Below, piece by piece: positions 26,718 through 35,177 of a stretch of DNA of 64,000 nucleotides. The notes beneath the pieces were generated by a model. It saw only the letters and a list, made by a program, of their open reading frames with translations. It made no database searches and had not been told where the DNA came from. The DNA is from Halobacillus campisalis (GTDB lineage Bacteria > Bacillota > Bacilli > Bacillales > Halobacillaceae). Position numbers and translations under genes: made by a program. Each line of letters begins with the position of its first letter. The stretch's first letter is position 1. The DNA lies in assembly GCF_030345335.1 (NCBI RefSeq), contig NZ_JAPVRC010000008.1, positions 62,001-126,000 on the forward strand. Direction: 5' to 3'.

Positions 26718-26918
26718 TTACGCTTTTGTAACGTTAGCAGCTTGTGGTCCACGTTGACCTTCTTGAATTTCGAAGTTAACAACTTGTCCTTCTTCAAGAG
26801 ATTTGAAACCTTCTTCTTGGATAGCAGAGAAGTGAACGAATACGTCGTCTTGACCTTCTACCTCGATGAAACCGAAACCTTTTTCTGCATTAAACCATTT
26901 AACTGTACCTTCAATCAT
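26718..26918 (-). CDS. Cold shock protein (copy 2)
   Basis: This 66-residue protein is almost identical to copy 1, with the same RNP1 and RNP2 motifs and the ending ANVTKA. The ATG at 26916-26918 follows AGGAGG at the same distance as in copy 1; an in-frame TTG two codons earlier is unlikely. The near identity of the coding region and of about 100 bases of leader suggests recent duplication or gene conversion. Confidence 0.95.
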   Translation of the reverse strand: MIEGTVKWFNAEKGFGFIEVEGQDDVFVHFSAIQEEGFKSLEEGQVVNFEIQEGQRGPQAANVTKA

Positions 26919-26934
26919 GTACAATACCTCCTGC

Positions 26935-26950
26935 GTGGATCTGAATCCAC
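26935..26950 (-). promoter_or_regulatory. Leader hairpin next to the csp2 ribosome site
   Basis: GTGGAT-CTGA-ATCCAC has the same stem and position as at csp1. Only the loop differs, which is consistent with conservation of the fold. Confidence 0.6.
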
Positions 26951-27093
26951 ATTGTATTACTATTCTTGCTCATCATATTCAATCAAGACGGAATCACTAT
27001 TACGCTATCTTCTCTGTTATGAATCTTATCGAACAACAATAATTAATTTAATTATAGCAGATAATATTAGAATTGCAAATGCCTATAGAAAAT

Positions 27094-27951
27094 TTATTCG
27101 TTCGATCGAATATATTTCGCTTCCTCCATCACCTGATAAAGAGTTTGTTCAACTATTTTTAGGATCTGCTCCTCCGGAATGTTTAGAAGACTAGCTAAGC
27201 TGTTTCCTTTTTCCAACATATGCTTGATGGTTCTCCACCCTACAAAGCTGGCTTCATTTGTGTACCCTGAAGCTCCCGTTCCTTTAGTAAATGAATAAAT
27301 AGCTTTATAGTCCGACCGTCGCAGGTGGGGCAGAAGGTTCATCATGATCCTTGTAGGTTCGCGGCTGCATTTACTTAACCATGGGTAAATATTCAAGCTG
27401 AGATAGTCTTTCGGCGTAACCCAATCTGCAGTGTGAAGAGCTAATCCTTCTAAGTAAACAACGTGAGCGACATCATTCAGTGATCGAGGATTAAGCTTAG
27501 ATTGATTCAAGTATACGGTTTTAGCCAATTCGTTGACTAAAAGGATAGGCTTCCACTCGATTTCTATAGGAAAATATAATGTGTAAGCATCGTTGGGTTC
27601 TTTTTCTATGAAAGGATCTGTTTCAAAATCTCCAATGAAGAAGACTATAGAAAGCTGCATAGGTTCAAAAGCATTTAGACTTTCACGTATCAAAGAAATG
27701 TATTGAAAGATTTCTTCCTCATCCACCTGGAAACTTTCAATTGTTGGCAAGGCGCGCTCATACTTAGGGAATGCCTGTTCCAGCATTTCTCTGGCTAATT
27801 GTTCTTTCGGGTCTTCTTTCATGTAAGGGTTGAAACCATAGTACTTTTTCCAGGCTGAGAAGCGATCATTTTCATTAAAAGAGTGCTGGGAAGCATCGTG
27901 ATAAAAAGATAGGAACTCGTCTTTATAATGGGTTATCTTGATGGCGTCCAC
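27094..27951 (-). CDS. DUF2268-like protein with degenerate zinc motif
   Basis: This 285-residue protein resembles predicted zinc proteases of the DUF2268 kind: a central segment PILLVNELAKTVYL is followed about 30 residues later by VVYLEGLALHTADW. In active members the first reads HExxH and the second supplies the Glu ligand. Here both histidines are replaced (NELAKT) while EGLA is kept. It may therefore be a non-catalytic relative. The start is GTG 27951 after AAGGAGG. The ATG-less gene lies 16 bases downstream of the alpha/beta hydrolase gene and is probably co-transcribed. The family call is moderate. Confidence 0.65.
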   Translation of the reverse strand: MDAIKITHYKDEFLSFYHDASQHSFNENDRFSAWKKYYGFNPYMKEDPKEQLAREMLEQAFPKYERALPTIESFQVDEEEIFQYISLIRESLNAFEPMQLSIVFFIGDFETDPFIEKEPNDAYTLYFPIEIEWKPILLVNELAKTVYLNQSKLNPRSLNDVAHVVYLEGLALHTADWVTPKDYLSLNIYPWLSKCSREPTRIMMNLLPHLRRSDYKAIYSFTKGTGASGYTNEASFVGWRTIKHMLEKGNSLASLLNIPEEQILKIVEQTLYQVMEEAKYIRSNE

Positions 27952-27967
27952 TTTTATCCTCCTTCAT

Positions 27968-28792
27968 TCATTGACTAATGAATTCTAGTCTTTTATTCCA
28001 AACTTGTGCAGCGTTTTCACCTATCCATATGAGATGGCTGTCTGATTTCACCTCATAAATTTCACATGTAGGTACAGTGGATTGAAGCAGGATTGCGTTC
28101 GAGTAATCCACGCTTTTATCCTTTTGCGTATACATGCCAAGTACCGGAACAGTAATTTTACTTAGGTCGGAAACAGTGTGATCGATATCCATAACGAATC
28201 CTTTACCGGAACGTGAAGTTTGCAGCATATCATAAATAAAACGACGGTCATTAGGTGATAGTTTATTCAAGTATTCATCTACAGGATCAGTAGTAAGTGA
28301 ACTCATAATCTGCTTCATCGCCAGGTTAGGGGAGACTTTTAAAAGGGTGCGTACACCTTTCCATACAGCTTTTTCGCCTTTCCCGAACAATAGTCTTGCC
28401 TGTTTTTTTGTCTTCGCATTCCAAGGAGTCGTAAGTGCGGCTTCCATTATGAGCTTCTCAACGCGATGAGGGTGGTTTACGGCTAATGCAATGCCTGTCG
28501 GTCCGGCTGCTGAAATGGCTATGACCGTCACTCGATCTATTTGAAGGTGATCTAAGATTTCAATAATAGTCTCAGCAAAAGCCCTTGGTGTCCGACCTGT
28601 GGAAGTGTCCGTAAGATCGTATCCAGGGCGTGAAATCGTTAGCAGTGAGTATCCTTCATAGATCAAACTGTTGTGTGACAAATCTGTATCCCTGCTGGAA
28701 TGTCCACCTTTTAATAAAAGGATAGCAGGTCCTATTCCTGCGTAAGAATACTCCACCAAACCTTTAGAAGTATCGTACAAAGTTGCTGTCAC
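27968..28792 (-). CDS. Alpha/beta hydrolase
   Basis: This is a roughly 274-residue alpha/beta-hydrolase fold protein. It has an oxyanion region in LLLKGGHSSRDTDL near residue 30, the nucleophile elbow VIAISAAGPTG near residue 93 (Ser in A-I-S-A-A-G, a relaxed GxSxG), an acid in LGMYTQKDKSVDYSN near 224, and the catalytic His in SDSHLIW near 254. The substrate is unknown. GTG at 28790-28792 is favoured because AAGGGTGA is 5 bases upstream; GTG at 28799-28801 overlaps that site. It is divergent from the cobalamin-binding-like gene. Confidence 0.82.
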   Translation of the reverse strand: MTATLYDTSKGLVEYSYAGIGPAILLLKGGHSSRDTDLSHNSLIYEGYSLLTISRPGYDLTDTSTGRTPRAFAETIIEILDHLQIDRVTVIAISAAGPTGIALAVNHPHRVEKLIMEAALTTPWNAKTKKQARLLFGKGEKAVWKGVRTLLKVSPNLAMKQIMSSLTTDPVDEYLNKLSPNDRRFIYDMLQTSRSGKGFVMDIDHTVSDLSKITVPVLGMYTQKDKSVDYSNAILLQSTVPTCEIYEVKSDSHLIWIGENAAQVWNKRLEFISQ

Positions 28793-28887
28793 ACTGTTCA
28801 CCCTTTCTATCTTTTTCCTTATTCTAAATATAAGCTATAATGGTTGAAAATGAAACATCAGAGGATTCTGAAAAATGAGGTGTTCCT

Positions 28888-29661
28888 ATTCGAATTGTGT
28901 CGATTTGCCCAAGCAATACTGAAATTGTAGCGTATTTGGAACAAACAGAGTTGTTGATTGGTGTCGACAATTATTCTGATTTTCCTGAAGAGGTGAAAAA
29001 GCTGCCTAAGCTGGGACCCGATTTATCCATTGATATAGAGAGGATTGTTTCGTTACAGCCTGATCTTGTGCTGGCGTCACTGAGTGTCCCAGGGATGGAA
29101 AAGAATATAGAAGGTTTAGATGCTCATAACCTTCCCTACATCATACTCAACCCTAATTCACTTGAAGAAATTGCCGAAGATATAGCCAGAGTAGGGGAAG
29201 CCATAGGAGAAAAGAAACTGGGGATAGAAAAATCTGAAGAATTCAGGTGTGCAATTGAAATGTATCGTGAGAAAGCTTTAGATAAAGAAGAAAGACCTTC
29301 CCTTTACTGGGAATGGTGGCCGAAGCCTATATTTACTCCGGGGCGGGCAAACTGGCTTTCAGAAATAAGTGAGCTGGCTGGTGCATACAACATTTTTCAA
29401 ACAGAAAAAGAAGCAAATGTAAAAACAGATTGGGATGAAGTTAAGAAGAGGAACCCTGAACATATTTGTATGGTTTGGGTAGGAGTGAAGGAAGAGAAGA
29501 TGAATCCTGAACTCATAAAAAAACGTCCGGGTTGGAGCGATATGACTGCTGTTAAGAATGAACATATTCACGTATTAGAAGAGTCTTTATATTGCCGTCC
29601 AAGTCCTCGCTTGTTAGAAGGCTTAAGCAAACTAACTGAAATTCTTGATGAGCTCCAATAA
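28888..29661 (+). CDS. BtuF-like ABC substrate-binding protein, no signal peptide
   Basis: This 257-residue protein belongs to the periplasmic binding protein fold of the BtuF/FecB type (SICPSNTEIVAYL, then LGPDLSIDIERIVSLQPDLVLAS and HVLEESLYCRPSPRLLEGL). It lacks a signal peptide or lipobox, as in the cytoplasmic-looking cobalamin-binding relatives found in Bacillus. The natural N-terminus is MRIVSICPSNTEI, which needs the codon ATT at 28888 as start; TGAGGTG sits 5 bases upstream. GTG 28897 is the fallback, giving MSICPSN and a longer spacing. No transporter partner is near, so a binding or salvage role remains open. Confidence 0.8.
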   Translation: MRIVSICPSNTEIVAYLEQTELLIGVDNYSDFPEEVKKLPKLGPDLSIDIERIVSLQPDLVLASLSVPGMEKNIEGLDAHNLPYIILNPNSLEEIAEDIARVGEAIGEKKLGIEKSEEFRCAIEMYREKALDKEERPSLYWEWWPKPIFTPGRANWLSEISELAGAYNIFQTEKEANVKTDWDEVKKRNPEHICMVWVGVKEEKMNPELIKKRPGWSDMTAVKNEHIHVLEESLYCRPSPRLLEGLSKLTEILDELQ

Positions 29662-29682
29662 AAAAAGACCGTGCATCGGCCT
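29659..29682 (-). terminator. Terminator of the MBL-fold gene
   Basis: On the minus strand AGGCCG pairs with CGGTCT (one G-T pair) followed by seven T residues. On the plus strand the same position is an A-C mismatch, so it works best leftward. Confidence 0.75.
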
Positions 29683-30516
29683 TTAGTGTAATTTACTTTG
29701 ATGTTTAGGTATAGCTAGCTCTTTAAAATTCATTGCGAGTTCTAAGAGTTGTTCTTGAAATATTTCCCCTTCCATAGGAAGTCCGTGTCCGGTTAAAGCC
29801 GTCCTGGGGTTAAGAGCGGCTAGTTTCTTAACAGATTTCTCTGCCTCAATCCAATTAGGTGTGAAATAAGCGGGAGGACCGTGAACATGCTGGTGTTGAA
29901 TAAATACAGCCATACTCGATTCTTGCTTTACGGTAATAAAAGCATCTCCTGATAATAGGGTCCTATCCTTATGGCGAAAAAAAGAAACATGTCCTGGAGT
30001 GTGTCCCGGGGTATGAATCGCCCTCCAGTGTTTTAAGTGGGGAACGGTTCCATCGTCAGGCAGAGGATGTATCCACTTAGACAGATCTACAGGATTTGTT
30101 GGGTAAAAAGGAGAAAGAATGGACATCAATCCGCCGCCTACTGTTGAATCACCAACAGGATATGACCTTTTACCTGTGAGGTAATCCACTTCAAAGGGAT
30201 GGGCATATATACGCGCATCGTAATGCTGAGCAAGTTTTTTAGCTGACCCGACATGATCGAAGTGGCCATGTGTAAGTAAGATAGCTTTCGGGGCTATGTT
30301 TCCAAACCTTTTTTCTGCCGCTTCAATAATTCTTTTTGCGTAATGACCTATCCCACAATCCACAAGCACCCAGTCTTCTGTTCCTGGATCACCTATGAAG
30401 GCCACGTTCACCATCAAAGTTCGGTAATAAGCTACATCAGCTAAAATTTCTTCAGCTACCGCGTGTTCCATATCGATAATTTCATCTTTTGGCTCTTCAA
30501 ATGGTTCTTGGTTCAT
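29683..30516 (-). CDS. MBL-fold metallo-hydrolase
   Basis: This 277-residue metallo-beta-lactamase fold protein has the motif LLTHGHFDHVGSAKKL (HxHxDH, near residue 80), His in HTPGHTPGHVSFF near 165, Asp in LLSGDAF near 185 and His in LTGHGLPM near 252. It probably binds two zinc or iron ions and hydrolyses an ester or thioester such as a glyoxalase II-like substrate; specificity is unknown. The ATG at 30514-30516 is used, 11 bases after AAAGGAG. A GTG four codons earlier overlaps that site. Confidence 0.9.
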   Translation of the reverse strand: MNQEPFEEPKDEIIDMEHAVAEEILADVAYYRTLMVNVAFIGDPGTEDWVLVDCGIGHYAKRIIEAAEKRFGNIAPKAILLTHGHFDHVGSAKKLAQHYDARIYAHPFEVDYLTGKRSYPVGDSTVGGGLMSILSPFYPTNPVDLSKWIHPLPDDGTVPHLKHWRAIHTPGHTPGHVSFFRHKDRTLLSGDAFITVKQESSMAVFIQHQHVHGPPAYFTPNWIEAEKSVKKLAALNPRTALTGHGLPMEGEIFQEQLLELAMNFKELAIPKHQSKLH

Positions 30517-30623
30517 CGATCCGCACACTCCTTTATGTGGTGATAAATATATAAATAGTGTGAGTGCAGGATGAGTGTTCTATTCGTGATCGTCAAAATA
30601 AATTCCGGAAAAGAGTGGTTGAA

Positions 30624-31148
30624 ATGAAGGTTGGAGAAGCAGTAGTAGGGGATGCCGAAGCCATAGCAAAGGTAAGTGTAGATTGCTGGAAAACGACGTA
30701 TAAAGGTATTGTACCAACGACCTACTTGGAAAATATGTCAAATGAAAAAAGATAAGAAAAATGGAAAAAGCGAATTTTAATACAAGATTCGCAAACTTAT
30801 GTGGGACAAAAAGAGAATGGAGAGGTAGTAGGTTTTTGTGATGGAGGTCCCGTAAGAAAGGAAAACTTGCACGAGACTTATGAACTGTATGCCATTTACA
30901 TTTTAGAAAATGCACAAGGGCAAGGTATAGGGAAATCCTTACTCTATGAGTTGGTATCGAATATGACCGACAGGGGTTATAAACATATGATTGTATGGGT
31001 TCTTGAGAAAAATGAATACGGCAGGTTTTATGAAAAGCTGGAAGGCAGGTTATATGATAGGGAGGAAATTACGTTAGAGGGTGAAAGGCTCCCTATGGTC
31101 GTTTACATGTTCTCAAATTTATCTGTTTTGAGAAAGAATTTATTATAG
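30624..31148 (+). pseudogene. GNAT acetyltransferase interrupted by a stop codon
   Basis: From ATG 30624 the frame encodes MKVGEAVVGDAEAIAKVSVD and reaches an in-frame TAA at 30753-30755 (context NEKR-stop-EKWKKR). The same frame then continues to 31148 with the acetyl-CoA motif ENAQGQGIGKSLLYELVSNM and the end segment MIVWVLEKNEYGRFYEKLEG. Compared with the intact paralogue at 36150-36680 the two halves together make one full-length GNAT protein, so one nonsense change (perhaps CAA to TAA) broke it. Readthrough, recoding or a sequencing error are alternatives. Confidence 0.85.
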
Positions 31149-31327
31149 TGCAGGGGGCATAATAGCCTCCTGCCTTCATTGATGTGTTCTTTTTCATAAT
31201 AGAATTATTGAATACTACATTTGAAGACCTATGTTTAAGGTGGTTGTCGATTTTGATATAAGTGAGTTATTCAACAATATGGCAGGATGGTGAAGACTTG
31301 ATTTCGAGACATTTGATGAGTGGATCA

Positions 31328-31446
31328 GGGCGGCGGGGAATGACTCGCTTTCCGTGGGAGCGCGGTGAGCTTCCTCGGACGTCCCGTCCTGCGGGATCTC
31401 ACCAAGCACTCTCTTCCCACAGGAGTCTCCCCATTCCCCGCCGCCC
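31328..31446 (-). repeat. Hairpin module E
   Basis: This 119-bp module is identical to module C except for one base (GCGGTGAG against GCAGTGAG), with the same perfect 15-bp GGGCGGCGGGGAATG arms. Confidence 0.93.
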
Positions 31447-31619
31447 CTCACGATATTTGCGCTTCTCAAAATCCACTTAACAAGAAAACTTTGAATTAAA
31501 GAGGGAGAATAACACTCCAGTGCAACGGTTAAAATGTTTTGAACTCCACAATTTTAAGTTAGTTTACGTGCCGTCCAATGCAAGGTGGATGAGAAAATGG
31601 AAACATTCCAATCCTTTCT

Positions 31620-31775
31620 CAACTCAACACACAGGAATGAGGAGACTTCTTTCACTTCTGTGCGGAATCATCGAACCTCTTCGTTCTTCTTGTTTCCTTT
31701 ATCTCCTCCAGCTCAGTCCAGTCCATACGCCGCTGAACGAAGTGCTTTCGCTTTCAAAGGTAGGAGCCTCGCACA
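31620..31775. repeat. Long repeat module in element III
   Basis: This is a diverged copy of the module at 7988-8162, sharing CAGCTCAGTCCAGTCCATAC and CGCCGCTGAACGAAG. Its 3' end runs into a CATTCCTAAAACC arm without a matching left arm, so it is a recombined fragment. Confidence 0.75.
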
Positions 31776-32089
31776 TTCCTAAAACCCCTAACTTATATTA
31801 CGGGACGGAACTATGAAATGAGAAGCAGAAACTCTCTTGTACCCACGTTTGCAGAATAATTCAACCGGTTGTTTTAGAAAAACTAACTATCCAATAGGCT
31901 TTTCATTTCCGTGAAAGTAAGCTAGAAATGAACCCTTTTGCAAGAAGGTGCGTCTTCTTTATCCATGTTCGTTTTTTGGTGAGCGTTTGTTTATAGGGAT
32001 AAACAGCTCAATATCAAGTTTTTATCATAACTGCAGCGAAGCATCTGACATCCTGAAATCGGTGTTTCCGTACCATCTAATCATCGCAA

Positions 32090-32209
32090 AGAGCTCCGGG
32101 AAATTGCGAGACTCCTGTGGGAAGAGAGTGCTTGGTGAGACCCCGGAGAGCGTTAGCTCGAGGAGGCTCACTGCGCTCCCACGGAAAGCGAGTGATTTCC
32201 CGGAGCTCT
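32090..32209 (+). repeat. Hairpin module F
   Basis: This 120-bp module is nearly identical to module B in element I, with the same AGAGCTCCGGGAAAT arms. Confidence 0.93.
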
Positions 32210-32312
32210 TACCTCTGTTAAACATAACGGAAACAGTCCAATCATCTCGAAACTGAGTCTTCCACTATAGGGTGCTTATATGAATATCAACTTGGAAATT
32301 TATCAGAGCCAT

Positions 32313-33692
32313 TTATTTAGAAGATGGAGTCAGTGTTTTTCCAGTGATTCCATATAAAATGGTCAGCAATGGAGAAAGTAGACAGAAAAAGGCGAACGGA
32401 AGATAGACTAATACAGGGACACTCAAGACGTCTGATAGAAAAACACCGCATACACTCCATGGAACAAGCGGGTTGATTACTGTACCAGCATCTTCTAATG
32501 TTCGGGACAGGTTTTTCCTCGCTAATTTCACTTTTTCATAAAGCTCCTGATAAGCTTCTCCTGTTAACAAAATAGAGAGGTACTGCTCCCCAATTGCAAT
32601 ATTAATTCCAATCGCAGTCAAAGCTGTCGAAAGTGTAACGGACTTCGCTGAATTCAGGGAATGCTGAACTTTTTCTAAGATGGAAGGAATGACTCCTGTT
32701 ACAAAAAATAGCCCGCCTAAAGATAATGCTAAGAGAACGAGAGCGATCGTAAATAACATATTGTTCATTCCGCCTTGCGTCAGTAACTCGTTTACGACTT
32801 CATTACCCGTTTCGTGAATGTAACCCCCAAACCAAGTATTCCATAACTCACTCCACGACATCGTCCCTCTTACTCCTGCAATTAGAGTAGCTGTAACACT
32901 GGTAACCGCTAATGAGAGGAAAGCAGATTGTTTACTTATCGTCAACAATACTAGTAGTGCAAAAGGAATCCATGAACTCCAATGCAAAAGGCCGGTAGTT
33001 TGCAGGCCTTCTTGCACGGAGGACAATTCACCACTGCCCATCTGTGCTGCAGGTGAAAGAATAGCGAATAATATGAAACTAATGATAAAAGCGGGGACTG
33101 TGGTCCATGCCATGTTTTTAATGTGATCGAATAAATCAACGTGTACAACTGTTGAGGCTAAATTGGTTGTGTCCGATAATGGAGACATCTTATCTCCAAA
33201 GAATGCACCTGAAACAACAGCTCCTGCGGTTATTGCAAGCGAAAAGTCAGTAGATTGTGCCGCTCCAATTATAGCCACACCTACGGTTGCCGCAGTAGTA
33301 AACGAACTGCCGAGAGCCACACCTATAATAGCTGTTATTCCGAAGGCAATGGCATAAAACCAGGGACCGCCTGTTAGTGCGAAAGCAGTATTCATAAGAA
33401 CGGGGATCGTTCCACTGGCCATCCAGCTCGATATTAAAATACCAATCAAAAAGAATAGCAGTACAGCCCCTAATCCGGTTTGAGCTCCCTGAACCATTCC
33501 ATTCTGCAAATTAGGAAATGACATTTTTTTGAACAAGCCATAGGTGATCATAATAAATATACTGAGCAGGAGAGGAATATGAGGTACACTTTCCAAACCT
33601 ATGATGAAATAGCCGATGATCGTCATGATTAGTAATATGATAGCAGTGGATTCAAGAAACCCTGGCAGCTGCTTTGGTTTAAGATGAAACAT
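32313..33692 (-). CDS. nhaC: NhaC family Na+/H+ antiporter
   Basis: This 459-residue membrane protein with about 11-12 spans belongs to the NhaC family. Family segments are FFLIGILISSWMASGTIPVL, ITAGAVVSGAFFGDKMSPLS near residue 190, and DTTNLAS just after it, which hold the ion-binding residues. It exports sodium in exchange for protons, important for pH and salt tolerance in halophiles. The ATG at 33690-33692 follows AAAAGGGG; a frame extending to 33821 would add a basic, non-conserved extension. The 3' end abuts element III directly (3 bases), so transcription may end within the element. Confidence 0.93.
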   Translation of the reverse strand: MFHLKPKQLPGFLESTAIILLIMTIIGYFIIGLESVPHIPLLLSIFIMITYGLFKKMSFPNLQNGMVQGAQTGLGAVLLFFLIGILISSWMASGTIPVLMNTAFALTGGPWFYAIAFGITAIIGVALGSSFTTAATVGVAIIGAAQSTDFSLAITAGAVVSGAFFGDKMSPLSDTTNLASTVVHVDLFDHIKNMAWTTVPAFIISFILFAILSPAAQMGSGELSSVQEGLQTTGLLHWSSWIPFALLVLLTISKQSAFLSLAVTSVTATLIAGVRGTMSWSELWNTWFGGYIHETGNEVVNELLTQGGMNNMLFTIALVLLALSLGGLFFVTGVIPSILEKVQHSLNSAKSVTLSTALTAIGINIAIGEQYLSILLTGEAYQELYEKVKLARKNLSRTLEDAGTVINPLVPWSVCGVFLSDVLSVPVLVYLPFAFFCLLSPLLTILYGITGKTLTPSSK

Positions 33693-33998
33693 ATTAATAC
33701 CCCTTTTACATATATTGAATTTCGCCAATGGTAAAACCATAGCCGAAGCAAAACGGTGTGCCTTGATGTGGCACATGTTATAATTTACAAACATGAAATT
33801 TCCGATTAGCAGGAATTCCATTTTTCCACTTAAACGCTTTTATGTGGTGAAGAGACAGGTGTAATATTAAAACACGGTATGATGAATGTCAATTTATTTT
33901 CAACCTTAATTGAATGTTAAATGTTAGTATTTAAATCCCTGATCTTGAATACTCAGTTTCGAAGTATTAGTAAGTTTTCGTAAGTGAAGATAGAGATT
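33693..33998. other. Spacer upstream of nhaC
   Basis: This stretch of about 300 bases presumably holds the leftward nhaC promoter. It also contains a short remnant CTCAGTTTCGA of the repeat-element end near 33952. No gene is seen. Confidence 0.5.
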
Positions 33999-34327
33999 GA
34001 AGGTCCGGGAAATCGCTCACTTTCCATGGGCGTACGGTGAACTTCCTCGGGCTAACGCCCTCCGGGATCTCACCCTGTACTGTTCTCTCATCTCTTACAC
34101 GTAAATTAGTCTAGAGCCGTAAACCAGTTCATAAATCTTATGGGGGACGATCCAGCTCCAGCGCTTAGCGGCTACTGAGACTTCCTTTACTTCTGTCCGA
34201 TAAGTCAACATCGAATCACTCCGTTCTTCGTGTTTTCTATATCTCCGCCAGCTCAGTCCAGTCCATACGCCGCTGAACGAAGCGCTTCCGCTTTTACAAA
34301 AGGAGTCTCGCAATTTCCCGGACCTTC
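33999..34327. repeat. Repeat element VI (arms around a split hairpin and long module)
   Basis: Perfect 15-bp arms GAAGGTCCGGGAAAT (33999-34013) and its complement (34313-34327) enclose 299 bp. The left half is a D-type hairpin half (CTTTCCATGGGCGTACGGTGA and onward). The right half is the long module ending GGAGTCTCGC. The right half of the usual hairpin has thus been replaced while the outer arms still match each other. Confidence 0.87.
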
Positions 34328-34378
34328 TTCCGTGTGCGAACCCTGTCATATCATTAAATAAATCTATAAATCGTTTAA

Positions 34379-34412
34379 CATAGATCACCTTTACAGACGA
34401 AGGTAATCTATG
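34379..34412 (+). promoter_or_regulatory. Leader hairpin before azlC
   Basis: CATAGAT-C-ACCTT pairs with AAGGT-A-ATCTATG around an 8-base loop, ending 9 bases before the ribosome site GAGGAG. There is no T tract. It could be an operator palindrome or a translational element for azlCD. Confidence 0.55.
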
Positions 34413-34436
34413 ATTGAAAGAGAGGAGTAACGTACA

Positions 34437-35177
34437 TTGAACAATACTCAATCCATACATATCCCAAAATCTGAAAGCCGCTTACACATGGCCAGGCGTG
34501 GAGCCGCTGCTGGTTTCCCGATTGTGCTTGGATATTTGCCCGTAGCTCTGACATATGGTGTCTTAGCCGGCCAATCAGGGATGTCGATTTCAGAACTTAC
34601 TTTAATGAGTGTTTTAGTGTTTGCGGGTGCTGCTCAATTTTTAGCTGTCAGTATGATCTCAGCAGGGGCTGGAGCCATTGAAATCATAATTGCTGCATTT
34701 GTATTGAATTTCAGACACTTTGTCATGAGCTTGTCATTCATGAATCGTTTAAAGGAGATCACATTTCGTGCAAAGCTGCCTATGTCATTAGGGTTAACAG
34801 ACGAAACATTCACGATGTCTTCTTTACACAAAAAAGAAGCAAAGGAAAAGTACGGCGCCTATTTCTACGCTTCTTTAATACTAACTGCTTATCTTTCGTG
34901 GGTCGGAGGTTCGTTCGTTGGAGGGGCATTAGGGGACGTTATCCCTTCCAGACTGAGCGAAAGCATGGGCGTTGCACTTTATGCTATGTTTATTGGACTT
35001 CTTATCCCTTCTGTAAAAAAGCATCATCGAATTGTCTTTATTGCCCTTATTGCTATGACAGTCAATTTTATCTTACAAGCGTGGGGAATGAGCGAAGGGT
35101 GGTCAATAGTAGCCGGTACCCTTTTAGGCGGCCTCAGTGGTGTTTGGATTTTAGACGATGAGGGGGAAGATATATGA
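34437..35177 (+). CDS. azlC: AzlC family branched-chain amino acid exporter subunit
   Basis: This 246-residue protein with about six spans belongs to the AzlC family. The pattern GFPIVLGYLPVALTYGVLAG near residue 25, FAGAAQFLAV near 65 and LNFRHFVMSLSF near 88 is diagnostic. AzlC with AzlD exports branched-chain amino acids or analogues such as azaleucine. The start is TTG 34437, about 8 bases after GAGGAGTAA. The stop overlaps the ATG of azlD (ATGA), so the two subunits are coupled. A hairpin lies in the leader. Confidence 0.92.
   Translation: MNNTQSIHIPKSESRLHMARRGAAAGFPIVLGYLPVALTYGVLAGQSGMSISELTLMSVLVFAGAAQFLAVSMISAGAGAIEIIIAAFVLNFRHFVMSLSFMNRLKEITFRAKLPMSLGLTDETFTMSSLHKKEAKEKYGAYFYASLILTAYLSWVGGSFVGGALGDVIPSRLSESMGVALYAMFIGLLIPSVKKHHRIVFIALIAMTVNFILQAWGMSEGWSIVAGTLLGGLSGVWILDDEGEDI

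Larger units (their letters stand above)
31225..32309. mobile_element. Repeat element III (mosaic)
   Basis: This copy of about 1.1 kb carries the left-end segment AGTGAGTTATTCAACAATAT and the right-end segments GAAACTGAGTCTTCCACTA and GCTTATATGAATATCAAC, ending ATCAGAGCC. It contains hairpin module E, a diverged long module (31620-31775) and hairpin module F. The left tip is altered and no target duplication is clear. It fills the gap between the broken GNAT gene and nhaC; its small open frames are repeat sequence. Confidence 0.78.

Noticed and set aside
32313-33821. Longer nhaC start near 33821
   Set aside because: The extra N-terminal residues are not membrane-like family sequence, and the ribosome site AAAAGGGG precedes the ATG at 33692.
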